Positions 17,857-25,089 of a stretch of 47,878 nucleotides of DNA are shown piece by piece (position 1 is the first letter of the stretch; each line of letters starts with the position of its first letter). The stretch is from Hymenobacter caeli (GTDB lineage Bacteria > Bacteroidota > Bacteroidia > Cytophagales > Hymenobacteraceae). The DNA lies in assembly GCF_013294115.1 (NCBI RefSeq), contig NZ_JABSNP010000027.1, positions 1-47,878 on the forward strand. Reading direction: 5' to 3'. A program made the position numbers and the translations under genes. The notes under the pieces were generated by a model. It saw only the letters and a list, made by a program, of their open reading frames with translations, was not told where the DNA came from and ran no database searches.

Positions 17857-20292
17857 TCAGGCGTTGCCCACCAGGGCCCCCAGACCAGCGTCGGCCGCGG
17901 CCGGGTGCTCCTCCCCGATGGCGCGCAGGGCGTCGGCGAGCTGCTCGTTTTCGGCGGGTGTGCCCACCGTCAGGCGCAGGCACCCCGCACAACCCGGTTG
18001 CGTGGTGCGGTTGCGCACCACAATGCCGCGGGCCCGCAGCGCGTCGTACACCGCCGTGGCGTCGGGGCGGAAGCGGACCAGCAAAAAGTTAGCGTCCGAC
18101 GGGAACACGTGTTCGACCACCGGCAGATCCGCCAGCTCCGCGGCGAGCCAGGTGCGGCCGGCCAAAATTTGCTGGCGCAGGCCCGGCAGGTGGTCGGCCC
18201 GGCCCAGGGCGGCCAGGGCCAGCTGCTGGGTGTTTTCGGAGAGGTTGTAGGGCGGCTTGATTTTATTGAGGTAGCCGATGATGGCCGGCGAGGCGTAGGC
18301 CACGCCCAGGCGCAGGCCGGCCAGGCCCCAGGCCTTGGAGAAGGTCTGGAGCACCACCAGGTTGGGGAACTCGGCCAGGCGCGTGGTCCAGCTCGGGGCG
18401 CCGGCGAAGTCGCCGTAGGCCTCGTCGACCACCACCAGGCCCCGGAAGCGGCGCAGCATCTGCGCCACGGCGGCCGGGTCCAGCAGGTTGCCGGTGGGGT
18501 TATTGGGCGAGCAGAGGAAGGCGATTTTGGCCGACGAGCGGGCCAGCTGCTCCACGGTTGCGGCGCTCAGCTGGAAGTCGGCCGTGAGCGGCAGGCGCTC
18601 CACGCGCACGTCGTTGAGGTTGGCGGCCACCTCGTACATGCCGTAGGTGGGCGGCAGCACGGCGATGCTGTCCTGGCCGGGCACGCAGGTGAGGCGCACG
18701 AGCAAGTCGATGGGCTCGTCGGAGCCATTGCCGAGGAAAATCTGGCCCGCGGCCACGTCCTTGAGCGGGGCCAGCGCCGCCTTCACGGCCCGCTGCTGCG
18801 GGTCGGGGTAGCGGTTGAATACCCGGTCGCCGACCGAGCCAAAGCTGTTTTCGTTGGCGTCGAGCATCACCGCGGCCGCACCTTCAAATTCGTCGCGGGC
18901 CGACGAGTACGGCTGCATCTTGCGGATGCTGGGCCGCACCAGGGCCCCCAAGTCGAAGGCTGGTGCTTGGGCGGTTTCGGGCGCTGAAGGAGCCAGCGCA
19001 GCTTGTTCCAGGCTTTCGCGGCGCAGGGCCACGGCGCGGGCGTGGGCGTGCAGGCCCTCGGCTTCGGCCATCGTTTCCACCACCGGGGCCAGGGCTTGCA
19101 CCCCGGCAGCGGTGAGGCGCTGGTAGGTGATTTTCTTCACGAACGAATCGAGCGACACGCCGCTGTACTGCCGGGCGAAGCCGCTGGTGGGCAGCGTGTG
19201 GTTGGTGCCGGAAGCGTAGTCGCCCACCGCCTCGGGCGTGAGGTGGCCCAGGAATACCGAGCCCGCATTGGTGACACCCGCGGCCAGCGCCTCGGGCTCC
19301 GCCACGGCCAGGATCAGGTGCTCGGGGGCGTACTGGTTCGAGAAATCCAGCAGCTCGGCGGGGCCCGGCAGCAGCACGGCGCGGCTCTCGGCCAGGGCCC
19401 GGGCGGCTACGTCGCGGCGGGGCAGCGCGGCCAGCTGGGTTTCCACTTCCGCCTGCACCTTGGAGAGAATGTCTTCCGAATCGGTCAGCAGCACGACTTG
19501 CGAGTCGGGGCCGTGCTCGGCCTGCGAGAGCAGGTCGGCGGCCACGAAGGCGGGGTTGGCGCTGGCGTCGGCGACGACGAGCACTTCCGAGGGCCCCGCC
19601 GGCATGTCGATGGCCACGCCGTAGCGGGCGGCGGCCAGCTGCTTGGCGGCCGTCACGTAGCGGTTGCCGGGCCCGAAAATCTTGTCCACCGCCGGCACCG
19701 AGGCCGTGCCCAGCGCCAGCGCGGCCACCGCCTGGGCCCCGCCGGCCTTCACCACCGTGGTGATGCCCAGCAATTGGGCCACGAACAGAATCACCGGGCT
19801 CACCGTACCGTCGGCTTGCGGCGGGGTGCACACCACGATTTCCGGGCAGCCGGCCAGGCGGGCCGGCACGCCCAGCATCAGCAGCGTGCTGAAAAGCGGC
19901 GCCGAGCCGCCCGGCACGTACAGGCCCACCCGCTGCACGGGCACCGACCGGCGCCAGCAGCGCACGCCCGGCTGGGTTTCCACGGGGGCCTCCACCACCC
20001 GCTGAGCGGCGTGGAAGGTTTCGATGTTGGCCTTGGCCTGGCGGATGGCGGCTTGCAGCGCGGCCGGCACCAGGGCCCCGGCGGCGGCCAGCTCGGCGGC
20101 GCTCACGCGCAGGTCGGCCACGGCGGCTTTATCCAGCTCCTGGGCCAGCTGGCGCAGAGCGTCGTCGCCACTGACGGCCACCTGGGCAAAAATTTCCTGC
20201 ACGCGGGCGGCCACGGCGGGGCTTTCGGCCGCGGCGGGGCGGGCCAGCAGGGGCCCCCAGGCGGCGGGTTCGGGGAAGCGGTAGGTTTGCAT
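17857..20292 (-). CDS. hisDC: HisD-HisC fusion: histidinol dehydrogenase joined to histidinol-phosphate aminotransferase
   Basis: 811 aa with no stop or frameshift between the two enzymes. HisD part 1-about 430: zinc/catalytic residues Gln257 and His260 (LLSQAEHGPDSQ), Glu324-His325 (YAPEHL), Asp358 (GDYASGTNHTLPT) and His415 (EGLHAHARAV). Linker about 431-447, Ala/Pro-rich (APSAPETAQAP). HisC part from about 448: 'SIRKMQPYSSA', LDANENSFG, GNGSDEPIDLL, SPNNPTGN, DEAYGDF and the PLP lysine K653 (TFSKAWGLAGLRLG). All catalytic residues are present in both halves. HisC acts at step 7 and HisD at steps 9-10, flanking the HisB phosphatase step. ATG 20292 gives MQTYRFPE; an in-frame ATG at 20304 lies inside an inverted repeat. 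Confidence 0.95.
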   Translation of the reverse strand: MQTYRFPEPAAWGPLLARPAAAESPAVAARVQEIFAQVAVSGDDALRQLAQELDKAAVADLRVSAAELAAAGALVPAALQAAIRQAKANIETFHAAQRVVEAPVETQPGVRCWRRSVPVQRVGLYVPGGSAPLFSTLLMLGVPARLAGCPEIVVCTPPQADGTVSPVILFVAQLLGITTVVKAGGAQAVAALALGTASVPAVDKIFGPGNRYVTAAKQLAAARYGVAIDMPAGPSEVLVVADASANPAFVAADLLSQAEHGPDSQVVLLTDSEDILSKVQAEVETQLAALPRRDVAARALAESRAVLLPGPAELLDFSNQYAPEHLILAVAEPEALAAGVTNAGSVFLGHLTPEAVGDYASGTNHTLPTSGFARQYSGVSLDSFVKKITYQRLTAAGVQALAPVVETMAEAEGLHAHARAVALRRESLEQAALAPSAPETAQAPAFDLGALVRPSIRKMQPYSSARDEFEGAAAVMLDANENSFGSVGDRVFNRYPDPQQRAVKAALAPLKDVAAGQIFLGNGSDEPIDLLVRLTCVPGQDSIAVLPPTYGMYEVAANLNDVRVERLPLTADFQLSAATVEQLARSSAKIAFLCSPNNPTGNLLDPAAVAQMLRRFRGLVVVDEAYGDFAGAPSWTTRLAEFPNLVVLQTFSKAWGLAGLRLGVAYASPAIIGYLNKIKPPYNLSENTQQLALAALGRADHLPGLRQQILAGRTWLAAELADLPVVEHVFPSDANFLLVRFRPDATAVYDALRARGIVVRNRTTQPGCAGCLRLTVGTPAENEQLADALRAIGEEHPAAADAGLGALVGNA

Positions 20293-20301
20293 GAAAAAAG
20301 T

Positions 20302-20465
20302 CATTTAACAGTTATCAATTAACATTTAACAACGGGCAGTTGTCAGCAGAAAATCGGGAGGGCACAAGGGTATTTCTCAGCCCTTGGCCGTTCCACTTTC
20401 TCTACTGAGCCGCTCATTATCAATAATTAACCGCCTGTTAAATGTTAATTGACAACTGTTAAATG
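20302..20465. repeat. Long inverted repeat (31 bp, one mismatch) filling the hisG-hisDC spacer
   Basis: CATTTAACAGTTATCAATTA.. (from 20302) and its near-exact complement (ending 20465) enclose about 100 bases. The arms run from the hisDC start to 5 bases before the hisG stop. They are AT-rich and internally repetitive (TTAACA/CAATTAACA). Confidence 0.75.
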
Positions 20466-20469
20466 AACC

Positions 20470-21321
20470 CTAGGCAATCATTTTCTCGATGGGCAGCACC
20501 AGAATGCCTTCGGCCCCGACGGCCTTGAGCTGGCTGGTGATGTGCCAGAAGTCGTCTTCCTGCACCACCGACTGCACCGATACCCAACCGGCCTCGGCCA
20601 GCGGCGTGACGGTGGGCGACTTGATGCCCGGCAGCAGCCGGCGCACCTCGTCGAGTGCGGTTTCTGGGGCATTCAGGATGATGTATTTGTTGCGCTTGGC
20701 CCGGCGCACGGCCTGCATCCGGAACTGGAGCTGGTCGAGCAAGTCTTTTTGCTCGGCGCTCAGGTGGGGTTGGGCGATGAGCACGGCCTCGGAGCGGAAC
20801 ACGGTTTCGACCTCGCGCAGGCCGTTGCCGAGCAGCGTCGAGCCGCTGCTCACGATGTCGCAGATGGCCTCGGCCAGCCCGATGCTGGGCGCAATCTCCA
20901 CCGAGCCGCTGATGGTGTGCAGCTGGGCCTGCACGCCGTGGGCGGCCAGGTAGCGGCCCAGCAGGTGGGGGTACGAGGTGGCGATGCTCTTGCCCTGCAA
21001 CGTGGCCACCGACTCGTAGGCGTCGCCGCGGGGCACGGCCAGGCTCAGGCGGCACTTGCTGAAGCCCAGGGCCTCCACCTGCAGGTGGGCCCCGTCAGCC
21101 TCTTCGAGCACGTTCTGGCCCACGATGCCCAGGTCGGCCACGCCGTCCTGCACGTAGCCGGGAATGTCGTCGTCGCGCAGGAACAGGATTTCGAGCGGAA
21201 AGTTGGTGGCCTCGGTCTTGAGCTTGTACGAGCTGCTGAGGAAGCTGATGCCGCACTCGCGGATGAGCTGGAGCGAGTCTTCGCTCAGGCGGCCGGACTT
21301 CTGAATGGCTAAACGGAGCAT
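20470..21321 (-). CDS. hisG: ATP phosphoribosyltransferase, long (allosteric) form
   Basis: 283 aa: the long HisG form with its C-terminal regulatory domain, so HisZ is not required. Starts MLRLAIQKSGRLSEDSL; 'GIVGQNVLEE' and the PRPP-binding 'AICDIVSSGSTLLGNGL' near 165-185; C-terminal ACT-like domain about 210-283 ending WHITSQLKAVGAEGILVLPIEKMI, where histidine feedback inhibition acts in this family. First and committed step. The start ATG follows a TTTTTT run; the 45 codons open upstream are part of the leader RNA, not protein. Confidence 0.97.
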   Translation of the reverse strand: MLRLAIQKSGRLSEDSLQLIRECGISFLSSSYKLKTEATNFPLEILFLRDDDIPGYVQDGVADLGIVGQNVLEEADGAHLQVEALGFSKCRLSLAVPRGDAYESVATLQGKSIATSYPHLLGRYLAAHGVQAQLHTISGSVEIAPSIGLAEAICDIVSSGSTLLGNGLREVETVFRSEAVLIAQPHLSAEQKDLLDQLQFRMQAVRRAKRNKYIILNAPETALDEVRRLLPGIKSPTVTPLAEAGWVSVQSVVQEDDFWHITSQLKAVGAEGILVLPIEKMIA

Positions 21322-21349
21322 AAAAAACTTGGTAAGCGGCGGCCCAATT

Positions 21350-21386
21350 GGGGCCCCGCGGCGGCGAGCCGGCGGCGCGGGGCCCC
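21350..21386 (-). promoter_or_regulatory. GC-rich hairpin in the his leader just upstream of hisG
   Basis: 11-bp perfect stem GGGGCCCCGCG/CGCGGGGCCCC with a 15-base loop, about 30 bases before the hisG ATG. It may be part of the attenuator folding or may restrict access to the hisG start. Confidence 0.5.
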
Positions 21387-21424
21387 GGCCAGTACCGGCC
21401 GGCGGCGTCCCGCGCGCATCCCAC

Positions 21425-21471
21425 AAAATGAAAACAAAACAAGGAGCCCGGCGCAACGGCGCAGCACGGGC
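21425..21471 (-). terminator. Putative his attenuator (terminator hairpin plus U-rich tail)
   Basis: On the minus strand GCCCG-TGCT-GCGC-CGTT-GCGC-CGGGC forms a two-segment stem with a 4-base bulge (21471-21446), followed at once by TCCTTGTTTTGTTTTCATTTT. It lies 67 bases after the HisL stop codon and about 100 bases before hisG. Ribosome stalling on the HisL histidine codons would free upstream segments (GGCGGCG near 21525) to pair with CGCCGCC just before this stem; that antiterminator is inference. Confidence 0.6.
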
Positions 21472-21537
21472 GCGGCGGCGGAGGCGGAGGCGCGGGCTAC
21501 CGGCGCTGCATCAGCCCCCGGCACGCCGCCCGGCCCC

Positions 21538-21627
21538 CTACCGATGGTGATGGCCGTGGCCCACGGCGGCGTTCCCGGCCGAAACGGCCGTTGCAGCGAA
21601 GCAAAACGGGAAAGCGGGGGTGGTCAT
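21538..21627 (-). CDS. hisL: his operon leader peptide
   Basis: 29 codons starting at the ATG 21627-21625 and ending at TAG 21540-21538. The peptide starts MTTPAFPFCF and ends AAVGHGHHHR, with four of its last six residues histidine (24, 26, 27, 28). This is the layout of attenuation leader peptides. It begins about 9 bases after a TACCTTTG -7 element and precedes hisG by about 215 bases that contain a terminator-like hairpin. Low histidine charging would stall the ribosome near the stop codon. His-leader attenuation is classical in enterobacteria; its presence here is read directly from the sequence, while its function is inferred. Confidence 0.75.
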   Translation of the reverse strand: MTTPAFPFCFAATAVSAGNAAVGHGHHHR

Positions 21628-21635
21628 TCTGGCCG

Positions 21636-21643
21636 CAAAGGTA
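21636..21643 (-). promoter_or_regulatory. his operon promoter
   Basis: Exact TACCTTTG with CTTG 19 bases upstream, a full Bacteroidota-type promoter. Transcription should begin near 21629, making a leader RNA of about 310 bases ahead of hisG. Confidence 0.6.
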
Positions 21644-21707
21644 GTTCGGTTTCCCAAACGGGCAAGGCCGGGCTAATGTTTTGCGGGTGGGCAGGCCGGG
21701 CGGCGGC

Positions 21708-22067
21708 TTATTTGCCGTGGGTTAGGCGCAGCACCTGGCCATCGGCGGATTTCAACACGATTTCGAAGGTACCGCCATCGTATCCCGCCGGCAGCGTGCC
21801 GCCGATGTACCAGCACCCATCGATGCGGTAAACTTCGTACGGGCGCTCGTTAACGATGGTGCGTTGGCCGTAGATCGGAAACAGAATGGCTTCCGCGACG
21901 GCAACCGCAACTTGTTTGGTGGGTAAAACGGTGGTTGTAACGCCAACTGGTTCGCTAACAATCCGCCGGACCTGCTCCCGGGCATATACCTCCCCTGCCA
22001 CAGACCGGCCCGTCAGGGCTTGCCCGTGACTCGTTATCGGGAGCAACAAAAAGAACAGCCATTTCAT
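21708..22067 (-). CDS. Secreted NTF2-fold immunity-like protein
   Basis: 119 aa. Signal peptide MKWLFFLLLPITSHGQA, then a domain with 'VAVAEAILFPIYGQRTIVNERPYEVYRIDGCWYIGGTLP' and 'FEIVLKSADGQVLRLTHGK', the pattern of the NTF2-fold immunity family (Imm-NTF2-2): 'AEAIL..IYG', 'RPY', 'W.I.GTLP..GG', 'DG.VL..THGK'. These were named for neighbours of polymorphic toxins, but no toxin gene is adjacent here. Exported location is predicted. Function in this organism is unknown. Confidence 0.72.
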   Translation of the reverse strand: MKWLFFLLLPITSHGQALTGRSVAGEVYAREQVRRIVSEPVGVTTTVLPTKQVAVAVAEAILFPIYGQRTIVNERPYEVYRIDGCWYIGGTLPAGYDGGTFEIVLKSADGQVLRLTHGK

Positions 22068-22129
22068 AAGCAGTACCCAAACAGGTGGGGAATTGTGGCC
22101 CAGAAGCCAAGCTATTGTAGGAAGTCGTC

Positions 22130-22229
22130 AGAACGTCATGTCGAGCGCAGCCGAGACATCTCGCATGCGGCAGTAATCCATAATTAGTCAGCGAACGAGA
22201 TGTCTCGGCTGCGCTCGACATGACGTTCT
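22130..22229. repeat. 34-bp perfect inverted repeat (REP-like intergenic element)
   Basis: AGAACGTCATGTCGAGCGCA.. at 22130-22163 and its exact 34-base complement at 22196-22229, with a 32-base loop. It lies between the convergent-free ends of the NTF2-fold gene and the RES toxin gene. The core (ATGTCGAGCGCAGCCGAGACATCTCG) resembles repeats scattered between genes in many Bacteroidota; copy number in this genome cannot be judged from one window. Confidence 0.85.
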
Positions 22230-22241
22230 ATTCTAAGTTTT

Positions 22242-22700
22242 TCAAGCCCCCTCCCCTTTAATACGCGGGTCGAATGCAAAATCTTCCCGGGCCACGAGGC
22301 GCACGCGGGCAAAATCGGGGTGCTGGGTGTTGAAGACGTAGTTAAGTTCGTGGGCGATGACCGATGAGGGCACCCGCAGCACGGCCGCCGCCCGGCGCGC
22401 GTACCAGGCCGCGCCCAGGGGCTGGCAGCGGGCGTAGTGCGCCGGCGACTGCCAGTCGGCGGGCAAGTCGGCCAGGGTGAGTTCTTCCACCACCAAGTCG
22501 TCGGGGAAGTCGATGACGACGACCTTGAAGAGGTCGCTGAGGCCTTCGCCGCTGCGGTGCACCACGTTTTCGAGGCAGGCCAGGGCCCGGCTGCCGGCGG
22601 CGTAGAGCACGAACTGGCCGCGCAGGTTCCAGCGGCCGGGGTTGCCGGAGGCCACCAGGGCGTCGGCGTACTTGGCCAGGCAAATGCGGTAAACTTCCAC
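22242..22700 (-). CDS. RES-domain toxin
   Basis: 152 aa. RES family (named for conserved Arg, Glu, Ser): Arg5 in MEVYRICLAKYA, Arg23/Arg27 in 'GRWNLRGQFVLYAAGSRALACLENVVH' with Glu44, and Ser near 112 in 'VPSSVIAHELNY'. RES toxins act on NAD+ (degradation) in the characterised systems. The gene follows its antitoxin by 23 bases in the usual antitoxin-first order. No truncation seen; the protein should be full-length. Confidence 0.88.
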   Translation of the reverse strand: MEVYRICLAKYADALVASGNPGRWNLRGQFVLYAAGSRALACLENVVHRSGEGLSDLFKVVVIDFPDDLVVEELTLADLPADWQSPAHYARCQPLGAAWYARRAAAVLRVPSSVIAHELNYVFNTQHPDFARVRLVAREDFAFDPRIKGEGA

Positions 22701-22723
22701 GGGAGCAGCGGCTGGGGGCCCGG

Positions 22724-23170
22724 CTAGGCCAGGTCGCCGTAGGCGATGCGGTCGATTTCCTCCGTCACCAGGTCGATGCCGCCGCTGGTTTCGAGCAGCG
22801 CCAGCGGCACCTGGGCCCCCAGGCCGTAGGCGGGCTTGCTGAGCCAGCGCCGGAAAGCGGCCGGGGACCCGAACACTTCCTCGCCGCGGCGGGCCAGGGC
22901 CAGCAGCTTGAGCACCTGCTCGCTGGCGGCGGGGTTGAGGCGCTTCTTGGCCTCGCGGTAGGTGCGCAGGGTTTTGGTGGTGGTGTGCAGCAGGTCGGCC
23001 AGCTCGTCGGCGCGGAGCTGGAGGATGCCGGCCACGTCGAACGCCGTTTTGGCCGGCACGCCGGCGCGCGCCGCCATCACCAGCGCGTAGGGGTCGGCCA
23101 CGGCGGTGGCCAGGCTCAGCAGGGCGGCGGAGTAAACGGCGGTGCGGGGGTGAACAGCGGCGGCGGGCAT
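22724..23170 (-). CDS. Xre/MbcA/ParS-type antitoxin of the RES toxin
   Basis: 148 aa. A helix-turn-helix-like part (KTAFDVAGILQLRADELADLLHTTTKTLRTYREA, about 40-75) precedes the toxin-binding DUF2384/MbcA-ParS domain (SEQVLKLLALARRGEEVFGSPAAFRRWLSKPAYGLGAQVPLALLETSGGIDLV). ATG 23170 is preferred because the open frame upstream is the antisense of the operator region and the GNAT gene. Predicted to repress its own promoter: three palindromes lie 10-65 bases upstream. Confidence 0.88.
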   Translation of the reverse strand: MPAAAVHPRTAVYSAALLSLATAVADPYALVMAARAGVPAKTAFDVAGILQLRADELADLLHTTTKTLRTYREAKKRLNPAASEQVLKLLALARRGEEVFGSPAAFRRWLSKPAYGLGAQVPLALLETSGGIDLVTEEIDRIAYGDLA

Positions 23171-23179
23171 GGCGACGGC

Positions 23180-23235
23180 GGGAAATATTTCCCCAAAGAT
23201 GGGAACATTTTCCCTAACAACGGGAAAATGTTCCG
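23180..23235. promoter_or_regulatory. Triple operator of the toxin-antitoxin promoter
   Basis: Three related palindromes, GGGAAATATTTCCC (23180-23193), GGGAACATTTTCCC (23201-23214) and GGGAAAATGTTCCG (23222-23235), begin exactly 21 bases apart, i.e. two helical turns, so all face the same side of the DNA. A CATCTTTG (one mismatch to TAnnTTTG, minus strand 23193-23200) lies between the first two, so binding would cover the promoter. Confidence 0.75.
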
Positions 23236-23268
23236 TTTTGGTTCGCGCCTGCTTCTGACCCCGGGCCC

Positions 23269-23820
23269 CTACCCGGCCGCCAGGGCCGCCTGCTGGGCGC
23301 GCCACTCGGGGGCCAGCAGGCTCATTTCCACCAGGCTCCAGTACTCGTCGCCGTAGCGGGCCACGTCGCGCAGCGTGCCGTCGGTGTGGAAGCCGCACTT
23401 GCGGTAGCAGCGGATGGCGCCGTGGTTGAAGTCGTACACGCCCAGGCCGATGCGGTGCAGGCCCAGCTCGGCGAAGCCGATGCGCACCAGGGCCCGCACC
23501 ATCAGGGCGCAGTAGCCGCGGCCGCGCGCCGCGCCGGGGCCCACCAGCACCCGCGTGATGCGGCCCGAGCGGTCGCGCTGGCTGATGCCGCCCAGCGAGA
23601 TGTGGCCCACCGTAAGCCCGGTTTCGCGCTCCACGGCCTTGTAGATGAACACGTCGGGGGCGGCGAAGTCGTTGGCCCCGCGCACGTACCAGGCCATGTC
23701 GTCGAGGGTGAGCGGAAACCCGAACAGCGAGCCGCTCCACTCGGTGAGCAGGCGCTCGTTGTCGATCCAGCCGATGAGCTGCGCAAAATCGTCGGACGTG
23801 AAGGGTTCGAGGTCAATCAT
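23269..23820 (-). CDS. GNAT-family N-acetyltransferase (RimJ/RimL type)
   Basis: 183 aa. 'FIYKAVERETGLTVGHISLGGISQRDRSGRITRVLVGPGAARGRGYCALMVRALVRIGF' contains the beta-strand and acetyl-CoA loop (R-G-R-G-Y, a variant of Q/RxxGxG/A), followed by 'LGLHRIGLGVYDFNHGAIRCYRKCGFHTDGTLR', the N-x-x-A-x-x-x-Y-x-K-x-G-F motif of the family. Substrate unknown. Faces the same way as the toxin-antitoxin pair but is separated by the operators. Its own -7-like TACTTTG is at 23853-23859. Confidence 0.88.
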   Translation of the reverse strand: MIDLEPFTSDDFAQLIGWIDNERLLTEWSGSLFGFPLTLDDMAWYVRGANDFAAPDVFIYKAVERETGLTVGHISLGGISQRDRSGRITRVLVGPGAARGRGYCALMVRALVRIGFAELGLHRIGLGVYDFNHGAIRCYRKCGFHTDGTLRDVARYGDEYWSLVEMSLLAPEWRAQQAALAAG

Positions 23821-23880
23821 AAAGGATAAACAAGGAAGGGCGCTTGAAAACCCAAAGTAAGCACCCGCCGGGCCGGGGCC

Positions 23881-24978
23881 CTAAGCGTCGGCCGCGGTGG
23901 CCCCCCGGAACGGCGCTTCGGGGCCGCCCACGGCGCGGGTTTTGGGCAGGCTGTCGGGGTAGTGGGCCTGCACGAAGGCCACGAGCTGCTCGCGCACCTC
24001 GCAGCGCAGGTCGAAGGCGGTGCCCGAATCGGCGGCGCTCACCAGGGCCCGCAGCTCCAGGGTGCGCTCCTTGAGGTCCGTCACCTGGAGCTTGCACACG
24101 CGGCCGTCCCAACGGGGGGTGGCGGCCACGATGCGCTCGAGCTCGGCCCGCACCGCCGCCACGGGCAGCGTGAAGTCGGCGTACAAAAACACCGTGCCCA
24201 GCAGCTGCGCCGAGGAGCGGGTCCAGTTCTGGAACGGCTTTTCGATGAAGTAGGTGAGCGGCAGCACCAGCCGGCGCTCGTCCCAGATGCGGAGCACGAC
24301 GTAGGTGAAGGTGATTTCCTCGACCCGGCCCCACTCGCCCTCCACCACCAGCACGTCGTCGAGGCGCAGGGGCTGGGTGAAGGCAATCTGGAAGCCGGCC
24401 AGCAGGTTGCCCAGCGAGCGCTGGGCCGCGAAGCCCACCACCACGCTGGCGATGCCCGCCGAGGCCAGCAGCCCCGTGCCCACGCGGCGCACCGTGGCGA
24501 AGCTCATCAGCACCAGCGCGGCGGCCACGAACACGACGAGCGAGACGAGCACCTTCTTCACGAACTGCAGCTGGGTGAGCAGCTTGCGGGCCCGCAGGTT
24601 GTCGTCGCCCGTGAGCCGGTAGTGGGCCAGCACCAGGTCCTGGGCCACGTCCAGGGCGCACACCAGCACCCAGGCCAGGGTGCCGACGAAGGCAAGGTCC
24701 ACGCCGCGCAGCAGCCCCGCCAGCAGCGGGGCCGCCAGCGGCACCAGCGGCAGGAGCAGCGCCAGCAGCAGCACCGGCAAGAAAAAAGCCGCGGCCCCGC
24801 CCAGGTGCGCCCCCACCGACCGGGCCAGGACCGAGCCGTGCCGCCGCTCGTAGGCCCGCAGCGTGCCGAAGAGCACGAGCCGCAGCAGCCAGCCGCCCGC
24901 CGCGCTGCCCCCCACCGCCACGGCCAGCGTCAGCGCGTCGGGGTACTGCGCCAGGAAGTGCGTCACGTTTTCGCTCAT
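23881..24978 (-). CDS. MscS-family mechanosensitive ion channel
   Basis: 365 aa. Four to five hydrophobic segments (about 17-38, 55-80, 85-110, 140-165) precede the pore-lining TM3 region 'GIASVVVGFAAQRSLGNLLAGFQIAFTQPLRLDDVLVVEGEWGRVEEITFTYVVLRIWDERRLVLP', which holds the conserved G-x-A-x-Q/S-L-G-N and the start of the beta domain. Small-conductance osmotic safety channel of the inner membrane. The C-terminal cytoplasmic domain is full length. CAACTTTG just upstream of the ATG is a possible -7 element. Confidence 0.9.
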   Translation of the reverse strand: MSENVTHFLAQYPDALTLAVAVGGSAAGGWLLRLVLFGTLRAYERRHGSVLARSVGAHLGGAAAFFLPVLLLALLLPLVPLAAPLLAGLLRGVDLAFVGTLAWVLVCALDVAQDLVLAHYRLTGDDNLRARKLLTQLQFVKKVLVSLVVFVAAALVLMSFATVRRVGTGLLASAGIASVVVGFAAQRSLGNLLAGFQIAFTQPLRLDDVLVVEGEWGRVEEITFTYVVLRIWDERRLVLPLTYFIEKPFQNWTRSSAQLLGTVFLYADFTLPVAAVRAELERIVAATPRWDGRVCKLQVTDLKERTLELRALVSAADSGTAFDLRCEVREQLVAFVQAHYPDSLPKTRAVGGPEAPFRGATAADA

Positions 24979-24996
24979 TGCGCTGCAAAGTTGCCC

Positions 24997-25042
24997 GCTA
25001 TTCCCCGGAAATCCGCGGGCGCGGGGCTTTCCGGGGAATAGC
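24997..25042. repeat. 15-bp perfect inverted repeat between eutC and the MscS gene
   Basis: GCTATTCCCCGGAAA (24997-25011) and its complement (25028-25042) with a 16-base loop. It sits between two minus-strand genes and could end the eut transcript, though no T-run follows. Confidence 0.6.
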
Positions 25043-25089
25043 TTATGCCCGGTTGGCCAGCCACTGGCCGCCCGCTGGCCGGGCCCCGG

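Noticed and set aside
22724..23740. A 338-codon frame continuing the antitoxin upstream
   Set aside because: The N-terminal 190 residues are antisense to the operator region and the GNAT gene; the antitoxin begins at 23170.
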